Shown in pieces: positions 1-12,419 of a DNA stretch of 64,000 bases (position 1 is the stretch's first letter; every line of letters starts with the position of its first letter). The notes below the pieces were generated by a model. That model made no database searches, was not told the DNA's origin, and saw only the letters and a list, made by a program, of their open reading frames with translations. This DNA comes from Gyrodactylus bullatarudis. Its lineage: Eukaryota > Platyhelminthes > Monogenea > Gyrodactylidea > Gyrodactylidae. The stretch is from positions 8,161 through 72,160 of the forward strand of contig SSNU01000278.1 in NCBI GenBank assembly GCA_012064415.1. The letters are read 5' to 3'. Made by a program: the position numbers and the translations under genes.

Positions 1-470
1 TCAGTCTTATATATTGGGTTGATAAACATTGAAAAGTCAAGCTCTTTGAAAATTGTTACTGCAAAAAAGTGTTTGCATGGAACTCCAGTGAATTGACTAA
101 CATTGCATGAACATTTCAAGTTTTTGAAGTTGAATATTTTGAATAAATCAGAGGAAAGGCTTTTCATAACATAGTACTCATTTTCACAAGTCGACTTCCT
201 CACAACTAATTTTCGACCCTCCTCTATCAAAAAATTTATTTTTTTTTCAAAAATTTCCGGATAAGTTGAATGGGTTTTAGAATATTTTTCTTTTCTTTTC
301 ACAAGCTTGTCCACTTCATTTAGACAATAATTATATAGTAAATTAAAAGGATGCAGTTTTCTTAAGTCTCTGATGGAATTATTGAAAGATTCTGCAATAT
401 TTGATGTCAATTGACCATAACGACATACTGGAAAAGAAAAATTTGCCCAATTTTGAGGCGGAATTTCAGA
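1..470 (-). pseudogene. MULE transposase C-terminal fragment with SWIM zinc finger (copy 1)
   Basis: An open minus-strand frame of about 156 codons runs from 470 to the left edge, so the C-terminus lies outside the window. It opens, just after an in-frame TAG at 471-473, with a PPQNWANFSFPVCRYGQ-type segment followed by LTSNIAESFNN, the characteristic end of the MULE transposase catalytic region. Then comes an RKLVV segment and a SWIM zinc finger, CSCN...GVPCKHFFAV (CxC...CxH, about 60-120). SWIM fingers follow the DDE domain in MULE transposases and bind DNA. The catalytic domain itself is absent. Upstream (higher coordinates) the frame gives way to the repeat array at 616-935. It is about half identical to the copy at 5,902-6,534 by eye. 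It is a dead or internally deleted element rather than a host gene. Confidence 0.72.
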
Positions 471-615
471 CTAATAGGTAAAAGTATTGAATGAGATTTG
501 ATTGGTTAATTTTAAAAAAGGGTCTTGACAAAAGGATTATCAATAGGGTAAGACTCACAAGAAAACAATTTCTCTTATACGAGGGCTTGAGTTTTTCTAA
601 ATTCACAAGATAGTA

Positions 616-935
616 ACCATAGTCATAAAGGTAAAAATAAAAAATAACTATAGTCAAAAAGGTAAAAATAAAAAATAACTATAGTCAAAAAGATAAAAGT
701 GAAAATGACTATAGTCGAAAAAGTTTTTGTCCAAAAATTTTTTTTTCAATACGAAAAAAATATAAAATTTAACTATAGTTAAAAAAGGAATAATAAAAAA
801 AATTATAGTCAAAAAGGTAAAGGTGGAAAAAACTATAGTCACAAAGGTAAAAATGGGATTGACTTTAGTTAAAAATAATATGACTATAGTCAAAAAGGTA
901 AAGATGAAAATAACTATAGTCAAAAAGGTAAATTA
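616..935. repeat. Tandem array of ~30-bp 'ACTATAGTCAAAAAGGTAAA' units
   Basis: Roughly ten degenerate units, each beginning AACTATAGTCAAAAAGGTAA and continuing with an A-rich spacer, follow one another here. The same word (ACTATAGTCAAAAATGTAA) is repeated inside the inverted repeats of the second MULE remnant at 5.1-5.35 and 6.73-7.04 kb. I infer that this is the terminal/subterminal repeat of the MULE whose transposase end lies at 1-470. Short open frames read across it are artefacts of the repeat. Confidence 0.7.
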
Positions 936-3900
936 CACTTTTCATTATTGATCAATCGATTGGAAAATGTTTGCTTTTTTATAGAAACTTCAATTTCAGA
1001 CATTCTCTATAAAACATGTTACTCTTTTCTATTCATGAGTAGAAGGAAGGTTTCTCAATGATGGTGCAATTAATAATTCAAGTCTCGTTGTATGCCTCTT
1101 TAAAAAGGCAGAGAAGAAAGTTGCTTTTTCTAGAAATATTTGGCCAAGATAGTCTCTGAATAGGACAACAAAAGTTTCGACATATTACCTTGTGTTTATA
1201 CAAAAATTATTTCCATATTTGTTAAGGAGCATATTGATAAAATATTAATTTTCTTAGAAACCCTTCTTGGCTTGAGAAAATAAACGTACCTGATTGGCTT
1301 TTTCATTTGGACCAATTAAAATGAGAAAAAATCCTTCTTCGATTACTGAGTCTGCCTACTTAGTTAGTTAAAAATAAGCCTAAAAATCCTTGCTTTCTGA
1401 AATGATCAAAAGAAAGACAATTCTCAATACTTATCATTGCGTATTTTTCTATCGCAGAAGTGTTAAATATTTTACCAAAAAATGATTGGTATCAATATCT
1501 CTCAAGTGTCGATTGAAGGGGAAACCCTCTTCACTAATCAATATCTTTATTTACCAACCGTTTATTGACAGATTTCAATAAAATGTTTTACTGATTTCTT
1601 TGAATATGTATGTCTAGAGAAAAAAATAATTTTCATTTCAACTTTTATTCATCCTTGAAATATGGATCTTCCTCTATTCAGTTAATGTTCGTCGAAAGTT
1701 GCCTGGCAAAAATTATAGCTTGAAAAGAGCAATTGTAACTATCTTGCACCAATTAAATGATACATTCATAAAACTTATTTTTCTATAATCTCATCCGTTA
1801 ACTGTTATGATCAATATATCTCCCCCTTCAAGGTCCTAAGGTTTACTGAGTTAGGATTTTTAAAAAATCTAATTCTTTTCATCAAGAACCAATCAAAGAA
1901 AATAACGGTGAACCTGTTTACACCTGGTTAATATGAAGATGGGAGTTTATGATTTTTATATGGTCTTCACACGCATTTTTGATTTCTTTGTCTGATCCTA
2001 AAAGTTAACTTTTGATCACTTCCTCACTGTGAAATCAGTTCAAAAAATGGAAATTTAACATTACTTTGAGATCTGAAAAAAGGAATAGAATCTGAAAATA
2101 GAATTTCTTTCTTATATTATTGCATTTCAACCCTTCAATATATCATTGTAGAGCTATACGATCGTATTAAAATCTATATATTTCTTTCTTTATTTAAAGA
2201 AGGAAAAACACACGATAAGAGAAAATGATACATAAATTTTAAAGGTTATTCTCTCACAAAATTAGCCTAGTAATCAGCAAATAGAGGTTTCTGTTACAGA
2301 AGTAGAAGATTTGCTAAGCTAAAGTAACTCTTCTTTTTACAATGACAAAAACCATGTACGGACACAGTTGAAAAACTAAAGATTTTTTCTTTATCAAAAA
2401 AGTACATGTTAAATTTCTTAGAGAGGAGATCCCATAATGCTTTTTTTGTCAGTCAAATTATATCAGATTTATCAAGTGATTTACATATCTCTTCAAAATT
2501 TTTTTTTCAAATAACAGTATGAGGAAAAATTCAAAACTATAAAGCAAAGTGTAGTCATGAGTTATTAGTAAATTAGGGTAGGTCAAAATTAGCAAATTTT
2601 GATTGTTTTTTTACCAAGAATAAAAATATCATCTATAGACTGAGTACTTTTCTTTCCTCAATAAGGATTCCTCATCTTTGTTTGCGAAAAATAAAAATTA
2701 TTTTTATAAATTTTTATCTTCTCAAGATTAGTTGATTTGTATTCAAAGTTCTGTTGTCTCTCATAAAATTCTTAGTGTTGAGTTAAATTACCTTTACGTA
2801 TGCCTTGATATAGAATTTTGCTTTTGATGCATTTAAAATAATCTGAAAGTTCTCGTTCTAGGTTCAAACCCTTCCACACTGGGCACATTGAACATTCTTT
2901 GGCTATTCTCTTATTCATTAATAAATATAAATGTTTCAATTTCAAAAAAGAAGTTTTTTGTAGTAATGAGACCGATTTAAACGATAGTACATAAGAATAA
3001 GAAAAACTCATTTTTTTCATAAACTACCAACCAATCAGAATTCAATTTCATCCATTCAATCAAGAAATAATTCAATCAACAAAAAATTATTAAAATTACC
3101 TTCTATTTAGGAAAGACTCAATGATTTAAAACTTGTATTTTTAATCCAACAACCAAATTTATATATATTTAAAGTAGCATTTTTTGTGTAGCCTCAAAAA
3201 GTATTCAAATGTTCATTTTGACCTTCTGTTCTTTTAGAGAATTTTCTTTTTCTGGCCTCAGGGTTCAAAGTTATAAAGGCTTAAATTGTATTATTTTGTA
3301 GATAAGGTATTTAAATAATAAATTATTATAGCATGGTATTTCATTCATATTAATAATCATAGTCCACATTTTTTAGACAGAGAGATGATTTTCATTGTTG
3401 AACAATTTGCTAAGCTCAGAAAAACCTTGATATAATAATTTTAAATAATTTATTTTAATATCAACACTAAATTCATCGAGAAAAGCTGTAAAATACTGAG
3501 GAAATTAAAATTAGGTCTGATTGACTCTGTATGATGTGGGATTTCAAGGGAAGGGGTCGTCTCTGGGATTGCCACAGTTTCAGTTATCTTATGGGTGCTT
3601 TTTATACTGATCATCAGGCATGTAAGAAACGGATGAGTATGGCTGAAATTAGGGGCTTATTCCTCATACTTTCAGCATTATTCTTCTACGCTTGCACACC
3701 TCACTAAAGACATTTTAGCACTAAAGATCATCATTGTCTACATAGATGCATATAGAAGGACAGACGATTTTTAATTTTATGAGGAAATTGGAGTAACAGA
3801 GGAGAGTGTTTGTTTATGCCATGATGCTTTTTCAATATATTCTAGCCAGCCCACTGTTCCAATAGAGTCTGTAAAAGGAAAACACAGGGAAGATTTAGAG

Positions 3901-5094
3901 AGAAGAAAGATTGCACACACAGAAATTCATTCATAAAAGTACACACTTTCAATAGTGGGAAATCACAAATTCTCTGGGGTTCTTTAGTTCGTTAAATCAA
4001 ACTTGCATGGTAACAAAAAAAGAAAGATTGAAATAAATTTTCAAACAATTTAGCCCACAATTCGATTTGGAAATAAAACCCATTGTTTTGAAAAAAAATT
4101 ATTTTTATGCAAAAATTATTGATTTTCCCCATTGGAAGTTTTAACCAAATAAAGATAATCCTATGAAATTTATTTGATTAAACCCAAATCAGAATTCTGT
4201 ATGATCATTGAAAACGTATCAAATTATAAGAGTTCTGTATTCATACAGATGAATACCTCGTTTGAGTAGTATAGAATTATACCTCCATTCATATATTCTC
4301 ATTTTTTTAAGTACGAATAATTATAATATTTTTTACTTCATCCTTGTACACTTTGAAGTAGGTCATGGTATAAATTTCTCGACTAAAAATCATTGGACTA
4401 GTATACCCTAACTGAAAGAAATTATACTGCAAGTGTAAATTTCACTATCATCTGTCTGGCGCAATACTTTTACTATGAGTTTAGGTATATTTTTCAAACT
4501 AAAATACCTCTCGAACAAGAATTAAACTGATCCTTCTTTTTCTCAACATAAATTACAGTTTTTTAATGTCAGTTTTGATTAATTTAACCTCAGAATGATA
4601 TTTTATCACACTATATGCCATGTTCTAGATGAATTACACACTGTGTAATACACAGGTCGGAATTTGTTCTTCTTCAATTGAAACAAACGTAAATTGATAA
4701 ATCTGATTGATCTTATCTGATAAACATCAGAAGTTGTACGCTTAAAGGTTGTATGTTCGGGTTATTTATGGAAAATTATTTTCTTTGACGTCACTTTAGG
4801 AATTAACCCGTCTTTCAATTAAAACTAGTATCAAATGTGTATTTTCATTAAAATATAGAAATTAATTAAACTGGAAAAAGTGACAAAAGTTTCCCTCGTA
4901 AAATATGCATTTTAAGATTTTTTTGAGACTCTAGATATTACCACATTCTGAAGGAGATTATTCAGGTCGATTTCTGAGTTCAGCAACTAACTATTCAAGA
5001 TGCTGTTGTATGTTTCTCTTTTTTTTCATTTCCCCTACAAGAAGAGCTCATTGTTAGGATTCAGGAGAGAAGTGAATATTTAGTGATAAAGCTA
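936..5094. other. Non-coding AT-rich stretch with dispersed repeats
   Basis: No gene is recognisable. At 1,925-2,060 there is one arm of the fold-back family (AATATGAAGATGGGA...CTTTTGATCACTTCCTCACTG). At 3,265-3,440 lies a dispersed repeat whose second copy is at 51,010-51,185 (shared phrase AGAGAGATGATTTTCATTG). The rest is unannotatable from sequence alone. Confidence 0.5.
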
Positions 5095-7050
5095 CACATT
5101 CTCTCATATTTACATTTTTTAACTACACTTTTTACAGATTTGACTACAATTTGAAAAACTATTTTACTTTTAACTACACTTCCTTCCATATTTTACACAT
5201 TTGACTGTAGTCAAATTCCAATTAAAATATTGAGATTTTTTTCCAAATTTATTTTGACTATAGTTAATTTTGTTTTTATATTTTTTTAACTACACTTTTT
5301 CTCATTATTAGATTTTTGACTACACTTTTTCTCATTATTACATTTTTGACTATACAAATCCTAGGATCTCCAGAATGATTTAATGAAATTTCTTGAAGGG
5401 CTTATTTAGTCATTATGTTATTTTTTAAATTTCTTTTATGAAACCTTATTTCGAAAATTAAACTTATTTATTGCCATCTTATCCAGATAACATTGAATTT
5501 ATTTTGTATATTCTTGTACAGAGCCTCTCTATTTTTATTTATTTTGTAAATAATTAGTTTTAAATAAATGTTGTCTAACAAAAAAAAAATTACAATCAAA
5601 GAATAATTATAAAGGGTTATTTTGACCATAGTTACAAGTTAGAAATAATAAAACGTAATCAAGTTAATTATAATCATTTTCATACCCGATGCTGAAACCA
5701 TGATCTTAAAGCCCCTCCATGGAATATTGCCTTATATACATCAAGAACCAATGATTTTCATTACTTAACATCCTTTTATAAGGGGTGAGATTCCTAAAAC
5801 AACCAATAGAAATCATTTTTCCTTGGGCTTAAATTCGAGAGAAACTTTTATCACATTCAAAATGGAAACCTCTTACGAAATCAAGAAAATTTACAATACT
5901 GTTGATGAAACGAAAAGCGCAGTACATATTTTATCTAGGAATATTCAAAAAGATTTCCGTGTTATCAGAAATGACAAAACAGCAATGGAATACAATTGTG
6001 TTTAATAATTCCTTGCGTGAATTGAGGAAGCTTCACCCGTTCAACTGCTTATATAGATATTGCCTAAATGAAATCGACAGACTAGTGAAGAAAAACGAGA
6101 TTTATTCTTCTTTGAAATCAACATTTCCGAAGAATTTTGAAGAGAAGTTGATCATTATTATCGAAGAGGCTCGAAAACTTGTTGTGAAAAAATCAACAAA
6201 TGAGGGTGAATACTTTGTAATGAATACACCATCATCTGATGTTTTCAAAGTGTTCAATTTGGGCGAAATGATATGTTGATGCAACAAGGCAAAATTTATT
6301 GGTTCGCCTTGCAAACATTTTTTCGATGTAGCTATCTATTCGAAGATAAACTGGACTGATCACATAGAAAGTATATATAAGACTGAGACTCTGAAAAAAA
6401 TTTATTCATCAAAAATATTTCTACCAGATTTGGATTCTCTTAAAGATAGTGAAATTCTAAGCCTGGTGGCAACTCGAAAACGAGGTCGACCTAGGCTGAA
6501 ACGACTAAAATCAAAATACGAAGATGTGAAATAAATACTGTCGAATAAACTTATTATAATTGTCAACAGTTTTATTATTTCTAACTTGTAACTATGGTCA
6601 AAATAACCCTTTATAATTATTCTTTGATTGTAATGAATTATAACATGAAGATTAACAAAATTATATTCCCCATTAAATTAACGGCATGAATTATAATTAA
6701 CCTTAAAATAACCTTTGTGAGATCCTAGGATTTGTAAAGTCAAAAATGTAACAATGAGAAAAAGTGTAGTTAAAAATATAAAAACAAAATTAACTATAGT
6801 CAAAATAAATTTGGAAAAAAATCTCAATATTTTAATTGGAATTTGACTATAGTCAAATGTGTAAAATATGGAAGGAAGTGTAGTTAAAAGTAAAATATTT
6901 TTTCAAATTGTAATCAAATCTGTAAAAAGTGTAGTTAAAAAATGTAAATATGAGAGAGAGTGTAGTCAAAAACATAATAAAGAAAAAAAAGTGTAGTCAA
7001 AAGTGTAAAATATGAAATAACTATAGTCAAAAATGTAATTCACTCTAGAC
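5095..7050. mobile_element. Mutator-like element with long inverted repeats
   Basis: Left segments about 5,095-5,365 and 5,590-5,660 recur in reverse complement at about 6,720-7,030 and 6,570-6,636. Shared stretches include GGAAGGAAGTGTAGTTAAAA, GAGATCCTAGGATTTGTA and AACTTGTAACTATGGTCAAA (right-arm sense). The repeats are built from ACTATAGTCAAAAA-type units and bracket a short SWIM-domain frame (5,902-6,534). Long terminal inverted repeats (hundreds of bp) plus a SWIM-bearing transposase are typical of MULEs. Exact ends and the expected ~9-bp target duplication could not be fixed by eye. Confidence 0.68.
5902..6534 (+). pseudogene. MULE transposase C-terminal remnant with SWIM finger and AT-hook (copy 2)
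   Basis: The + frame from 5,902 runs to a TGA at 6,277-6,279 and then continues in the same frame to TAA at 6,532-6,534. Its first half matches copy 1 (KLHPFN...CLNE...RKLVV). The TGA falls between the first two zinc ligands of the SWIM finger (C-stop-C, then GSPCKHFFDVA), and the tail carries an AT-hook-like RKRGRPRLK. Relative to copy 1 the segment holding the LTSNIAES motif is missing, so the join at about 5,995-6,015 reflects an internal deletion. A second frame at 5,823-6,005 may be an upstream piece of the same gene. No DDE domain remains, so the element could move only in trans. Readthrough or misreading at the TGA cannot be excluded. Confidence 0.7.
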
Positions 7051-9645
7051 TTTTACGTTTTCTGCCCATCCTAGTTATTGCAGGTGCAGGTTTTTTTACC
7101 ATTTCTATTTCCGCTAATTACAGGTTGAGAGACGATTAGATTATCAACTTTCGTTGACTTCTTTTCTCATTTGTATTTGTTACTTTTCTTTGTTAGATTC
7201 CTTTAGAAATATTTATTAAGGCGAGATATATCTTATCGATTTCATAATTTTCAATTCGATTCAATGTATCATGTACTGAAAACAACCATGGATAGATTTT
7301 CCAATGTTAGGCTGATACATCTCCAAAGCCTAGAGGATCAAATAAATCAAAGGAAGAAATCCTTTAAAAAGACAAGGAACCATCCATATCAACACAATGA
7401 TGGTTTTGCACTCTTGAATTCATACTGTATCATAGATATATATATCATGTCACATGACATATGTATAAAGGAACAGAGAGCAATCCTTCTCGTTATGCAT
7501 TCAAGAGGGTATCAGTGTTGCAGTGTAATATAAAGTTGAGAATTCAATTTTTCATAAAGATATTGCTAAAGATATTTTGGAATCTATAGATCATGATTAG
7601 ATTACACACCCACAAGATGATAGGGGTGTTTCTCAAAATCTGATTCAGCATATTTGATTTCTTTCACTAATTATGATCCTAAAATCAAAATTTGATCACT
7701 CCCTCACTTTGATACCAATAAAAAATTTCAAAACAAAGTTTTTTCAAATAGGATTTTTTTCTTCATATAGTCTGAAATGATTGAGATTACGAAAATTCTT
7801 GGAAATATGTATTGAGAATTTTGATAAAATCATCAATATTAACTAGGTTTATTTATTAGACTGGGAATAAATTATGAAAAAATATATAAAATTTCAATGC
7901 CAATTCCAAATCTCTGGTCAGAATATTCATATCTTTTTTATATAATTTTTGGGCTTAATTTGGTAAAATTTAAGAAAGCAAAATTTGTTAAAGAACGTAT
8001 TACAATTTGATAAATTTGAAAAGAGAATTCGAAAGAGCGGAAAATTCTACACATTTTAGACTCATTTCGTAATCGTCATTATTGTCGAAAAGCATTCAAA
8101 ATTGCGAGTAAAGTTAAAATTCAATCCAGAATGTTAAAAAATTTTCACACGGCTTAAATTTCATAACCTCATCTGATTTCCTTGTTTAATGTCTTTTAGC
8201 AGTTTCTAGTTTTGAGGGTTTCTCTAGAACATAATTTAACCAAATTTCTTGCTATAAACCACATAAATCCCAATTTTGAATATTTATTCTATCAAGTGAA
8301 GAATTGTAATAAAAAAATCTTGAAAAATTCCGATCACAAGACTAAACTTGCGTAGGAAAGTTGAAGCCTTAATATGAATGAAAAAAGTGCAAATTCAAGT
8401 TTTATTTCTAGACCGTGTCTTTTATTTTGGATCTGGTTCAATCTGCAAGACAGCAGAAAGAATATAAACTCGATAAATATCGTTAAAGTAAAACAGTCCC
8501 CTTGCTCAGGTGATGAATCCTCATTAATGATTGGCTCATTTTAAAAAAATATCTAAACTAAAGCACTATCGTTGGTTTGATTTCAAAAATTTAAAAATCA
8601 ACTGTTCAATTTATTTCACTAATGCAAGTATGATTTATTTACAGATGTACAGTAAAGAGAAATATTCGAAGATATTCTTAAAACTAGATTTAATCTTTAT
8701 AATAATATCAAAAAATATCCCTTACAACATGGATAATTTGTTGAAACTATTGATGTCAAGAAGAATAGAGTTTCTTTGAAATTATCATTATTATTGAATA
8801 GTAACGACATTAAATAAAAACGATCGCTATCCAAATAGCGTGTAAATGTTTAAAGAAGGATATCCTTGCAAAGATCCTTTCAAAAAATGTCTGGCTGAAA
8901 GAGAATGAAATGTGAACAACTGTTTCTTGAATCTATATTTACTTTTCCTATCTAAATAAACTTGTATTAAATTATAAAATACCATAACTACTTTGAAGTA
9001 AGCTTATGATTATAACATGATATAATTTAGGATTATAGATTATTAAGAAAATTATAATGCTTGTTCAGAATAGAATCCAGCTGTGTTCTTCGTTATGATC
9101 GAAAGCTACTTTGATTTAAAGCAGATAAATAGATCTAAAACTTTAAAATTAAGCTAATATTTTCAATAAAATGAATAGCTTTTATTTTCTAGGTTGGTTT
9201 TGAAGACTTTGCCAAAGACTGTGGCTATTGTGTTGGATTTGATAGTTATCAGTTTCTGATGATTTCAGTAGTATTTATTTGACACTCCTAATCTATCCAA
9301 GTTTGTTAAAATAATAAATAATCTACTGGCACAACTTATAGCTTAAGTTAAGCTTAAACCTCTTCCCTGCTCTGAAATAAACATGTTTTCTGCGCTGGTA
9401 ATTAAAATAATGCGATTTCACTATTGTTTAGATAATTTCATTTTCAACTAGCTGAAATATACTGACCTAAATTTATGAAATGGCGTTAATTACGTGATCA
9501 TTTCCCTAATAAGAGATATCTGCATGTTTTTCTAACTTCTAGGAAAAGTCTTTCAAGTGTAATTTTTAAAACGAAAAATCTTCGTTTACCCTGAAAAATC
9601 GATTTCAGGCAAATTCTAGAATAAATTATTTTAACTAGTGAATTT
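7051..9645. other. Non-coding, fold-back arm only
   Basis: At 7,635-7,765 one arm of the fold-back family is seen (TATGATCCTAAAATC...TTTGATCACTCCCTCACTTTG). No coding signal beyond chance frames such as 7,264-7,533 and 8,531-8,779, which have no recognisable similarity. Confidence 0.45.
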
Positions 9646-9653
9646 TTTATCAG

Positions 9654-10052
9654 TAGGGCCACAAAAAATGTATGAAAAATACTCAAAATATTTATTTTAT
9701 GTAAGAAATTTTTTTCTATCATTTTTTTTTGTCCTTTGGGTTTGGCATGTGGGAAAAGGCACTCCTGATATTTCAGAGGAAAAATAATTTTTTTGTCTAT
9801 TAGGTATCTCAAACAATTTTTAAACCAAAAATTTAACATAATTTTGGTATTATTTTAAAATACCCATATAATTTGAGTCTATTTTACGTCTACTTTTTGA
9901 ATCTTTTCCATTGAAAACTAAAAAAAAAGGTTGAATTTTATCCAATTTTTTCACTATATTTAGCCTTCAATATGTAAAAATGTGTACTAAAAACTAGAAC
10001 CAAATTAGTTTTAGAAGTAACTAAGCTAAAATTTCAAAAATTTGCGGCCCTA
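9654..10052. mobile_element. hAT-type MITE with 8-bp target-site duplication
   Basis: The element begins TAGGGCCAC and ends GCGGCCCTA, giving imperfect terminal inverted repeats over 399 bp. It is flanked by TTTATCAG (9,646-9,653) and CTTATCAG (10,053-10,060), 7 of 8 bases identical and fitting the hAT target pattern nTnnnnAn. There is no transposase, so it is non-autonomous. The minus-strand frame at 9,498-9,839 merely runs into it. Confidence 0.72.
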
Positions 10053-10060
10053 CTTATCAG

Positions 10061-11261
10061 TAATATTAAGAATGAATGATTTGCCTGCTGATTAGAGAAT
10101 TATTAGGCGTTGTAGCATATCTGATATCTATACTTTACGATAGAGTTATCCAATCGATTTCATTAGATATCGATTGGAGCCTTTATCAATGATAAAGCTG
10201 GTTGAGAGACTCATTGACCACTTCATTCCGTAGAAATTATAGCGTATTATGTCACTTTAACGAACATATCATTTAGTTTTCTGTATTTTAAAAGGGTAAA
10301 GTTTAATAGTATGAAAAATTGAGTTTTTTAAGGTGTTAGGGAAATTCTTAGAGAGACAAGGTTTTTTTTTCATTTGAAGTTAGTCTACAAAAACCTGTTT
10401 TATGTGAATCTACTAGTAAGCTACCGATAAAAATCTAATTTTTGGATCACAAAGTTAAGATGTGTGAAATAAATAAATTTTTATTCGAGTTTCAAATAGT
10501 CTATTTTGAAAGACAAAAAAGTGCAGATTTTATGAATAGTCAGGGCAAGAAAATCAGTCCACTAGAATACAAATCATTTTTAGATTTGTTTGTTTTGCTG
10601 CGGAAAACCCATTTCAAATACCTGTAAATTTCACCTATTAGTCAAAAAGTAGCAGACGTTTTTGAGTCAAAAAGGATTTTGACCGATAGTCGGAGTAAGA
10701 AACCGAACCAAGAAATATAAACTATTCATGGGATCGCAATGCAAATGGATCTATAGACAATAAAACGATCTAACAATTTGACTTTATTAAAAACTGTAGA
10801 GTGTACTTTATTTTAATGTCAACCTAACCCGAATGACTACTAGACGAAAATGGTGAAACTCGTGATGTGTATCGAGAGTGAATCTCGCTGCTAATAGAAA
10901 CAGGAGGGTACATTCTTTACTTTTCATACAGTTAATGTCAGTTCTTTCTATATAAACCATGCCTGGAACAGGAGATCATATTGTCAGTGTAATAAAAATT
11001 TGGGAATCGAGTGCACTGCATAGTTAGCATAGTTATGCCATCAACTTTGTCTATTTTAAGGATTTTCAGCATCAGCAATTATAAAATAGACTCTTACAAA
11101 AGTTTTTGTTAGATTCTAAACTCATATGGAAGGTTAAAGAACAGCAAGAGTATATTTGAGTGATAAACCTTTTATTTTTATTTCACCGGGTCTCTTCTTT
11201 TTTGTTTTCTTTTGGCTGTTGAGCAGTTTTTCCTTGCCCTATTTTTTCATTCTACACTTAA
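10061..11261. other. Non-coding stretch
   Basis: No gene recognised. A weak dispersed repeat at 11,110-11,195 (TTCTAAACTCAT..GGAAGGTTA) resembles 21,712-21,775. The 61-codon frame at 10,442-10,627 has no supporting features. Confidence 0.4.
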
Positions 11262-11895
11262 TTACACCTGTAGTATGAAGATGGGAATTTGTGATTTTTA
11301 CAAAATTCTAAATTTTTTCATCAAGAAATCGAATTTGATCAGGATTTTTTGAAATCTAGATCGTAGGTTCCACTTTCAGGATCTGAAGAAAAAAAATTTG
11401 AAAAAAATCAAATTTTAAGAAAGTTATGGCATATTTCAAATCTAGCTATGGCACCGAGTTCCCATTTTTTTGAACTTTGAGTTGATAAATTTTGTTGATT
11501 TAAAAGTGAGACAGTGATCAAAAGTTGATTCTTAGGATCACGAAAAGTGAAAGAAATCAAATTTGCTGATTCAGAGAATCCGTCCATCTTCATGTGAAAA
11601 TCGAATTTTGATTTTTTGAACATTTTCACTACTTGAAAAACGATGGATTTTTGATGATTCAAGATCCTTGGAAATTGGCGAGTCCATTGAAATTTTTATG
11701 TTCATAATCGGTTTCTTTGACTAATCATGATCTTAAAAATCAACTTTTGATCACTCTCTCACTTTTTGATCAACAAAATTTATCAACTCAAAGTTCGAAA
11801 AAAGGGAATTCGGCGCCATCGCTAGATTTTAAATACGCCATAACTTTCTTAAAATTTGATTTTTTCATAAATTCCCATCTTCATATTAACAAACT
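11262..11895. mobile_element. Fold-back (palindromic) MITE, AATATGAAGATGGGAATTT family
   Basis: The left arm starts near GTATGAAGATGGGAATTTG (11,272) and includes GTGATCAAAAGTTGATTCTTAGG (shortened here to its core). The right arm is its reverse complement, from GATCTTAAAAATCAACTTTTG (11,730) to CCCATCTTCATATTAA (about 11,888). The right arm is shorter than the left because its outer part is deleted. Open frames on both strands (11,408-11,662 and 11,717-11,971) are mirror images created by the palindrome, not genes. Confidence 0.65.
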
Positions 11896-12419
11896 TTATA
11901 ACAGCTTATCTTGGCCTCCTAATAAGCCTCGAAGAAACAAGAGTTTAATTCGAAAATATGCTCTTGGATAGCTATCAAATGAAGTTGAATTGCAATCTTT
12001 CAGTGTTGATATGAAATTGGAAATCTGTGGTTTTTAACAAGAATCTCTTGATCTATTGATTTGAAACTGGGAGATTGGTCAAAAGGTTCCGGATTAGAAT
12101 TAGACAAGAAAGTTAAATTTTCAAATGATTCGTCTTTTCATTGAGTATCAAGGAGTGAAAAGGATCAAGAAATCGAAATTCAACTCCCACGAAGCATAAG
12201 AAAATATACAAAATAATTGATTTTCTTCTTTTATGAGGTCTAAACTAAATCAGGATGAAATAAAATCTCAAGTTAAAAGATCCACGATAATTTAGAAAAT
12301 TGGAAGAAGATTAAGATATTAAAATCAAGCATCATCAGTGATAATTCTTCAAAAATGATAAATGAGTTAAAAGTTCATTCAAGATAATAATTTACAAATT
12401 GTGAAAGAAATAGTAAAAG

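Noticed and set aside
466..923. Two hydrophobic minus-strand frames rich in Phe/Ile/Thr
   Set aside because: They are translations of the ACTATAGTCAAAAA tandem array; the residue periodicity follows the repeat.
616..935. Regularly spaced repeats that superficially suggest a CRISPR array
   Set aside because: Units are degenerate, spacers are A-rich variants of the same sequence, there are no cas genes, and the genome is eukaryotic.
9498..9839. 113-codon minus-strand frame
   Set aside because: Straddles the end of a hAT MITE (9,654) and resembles no known protein.
11408..11971. Paired frames on opposite strands with similar peptides
   Set aside because: Mirror-image reading of the two arms of a palindromic element.
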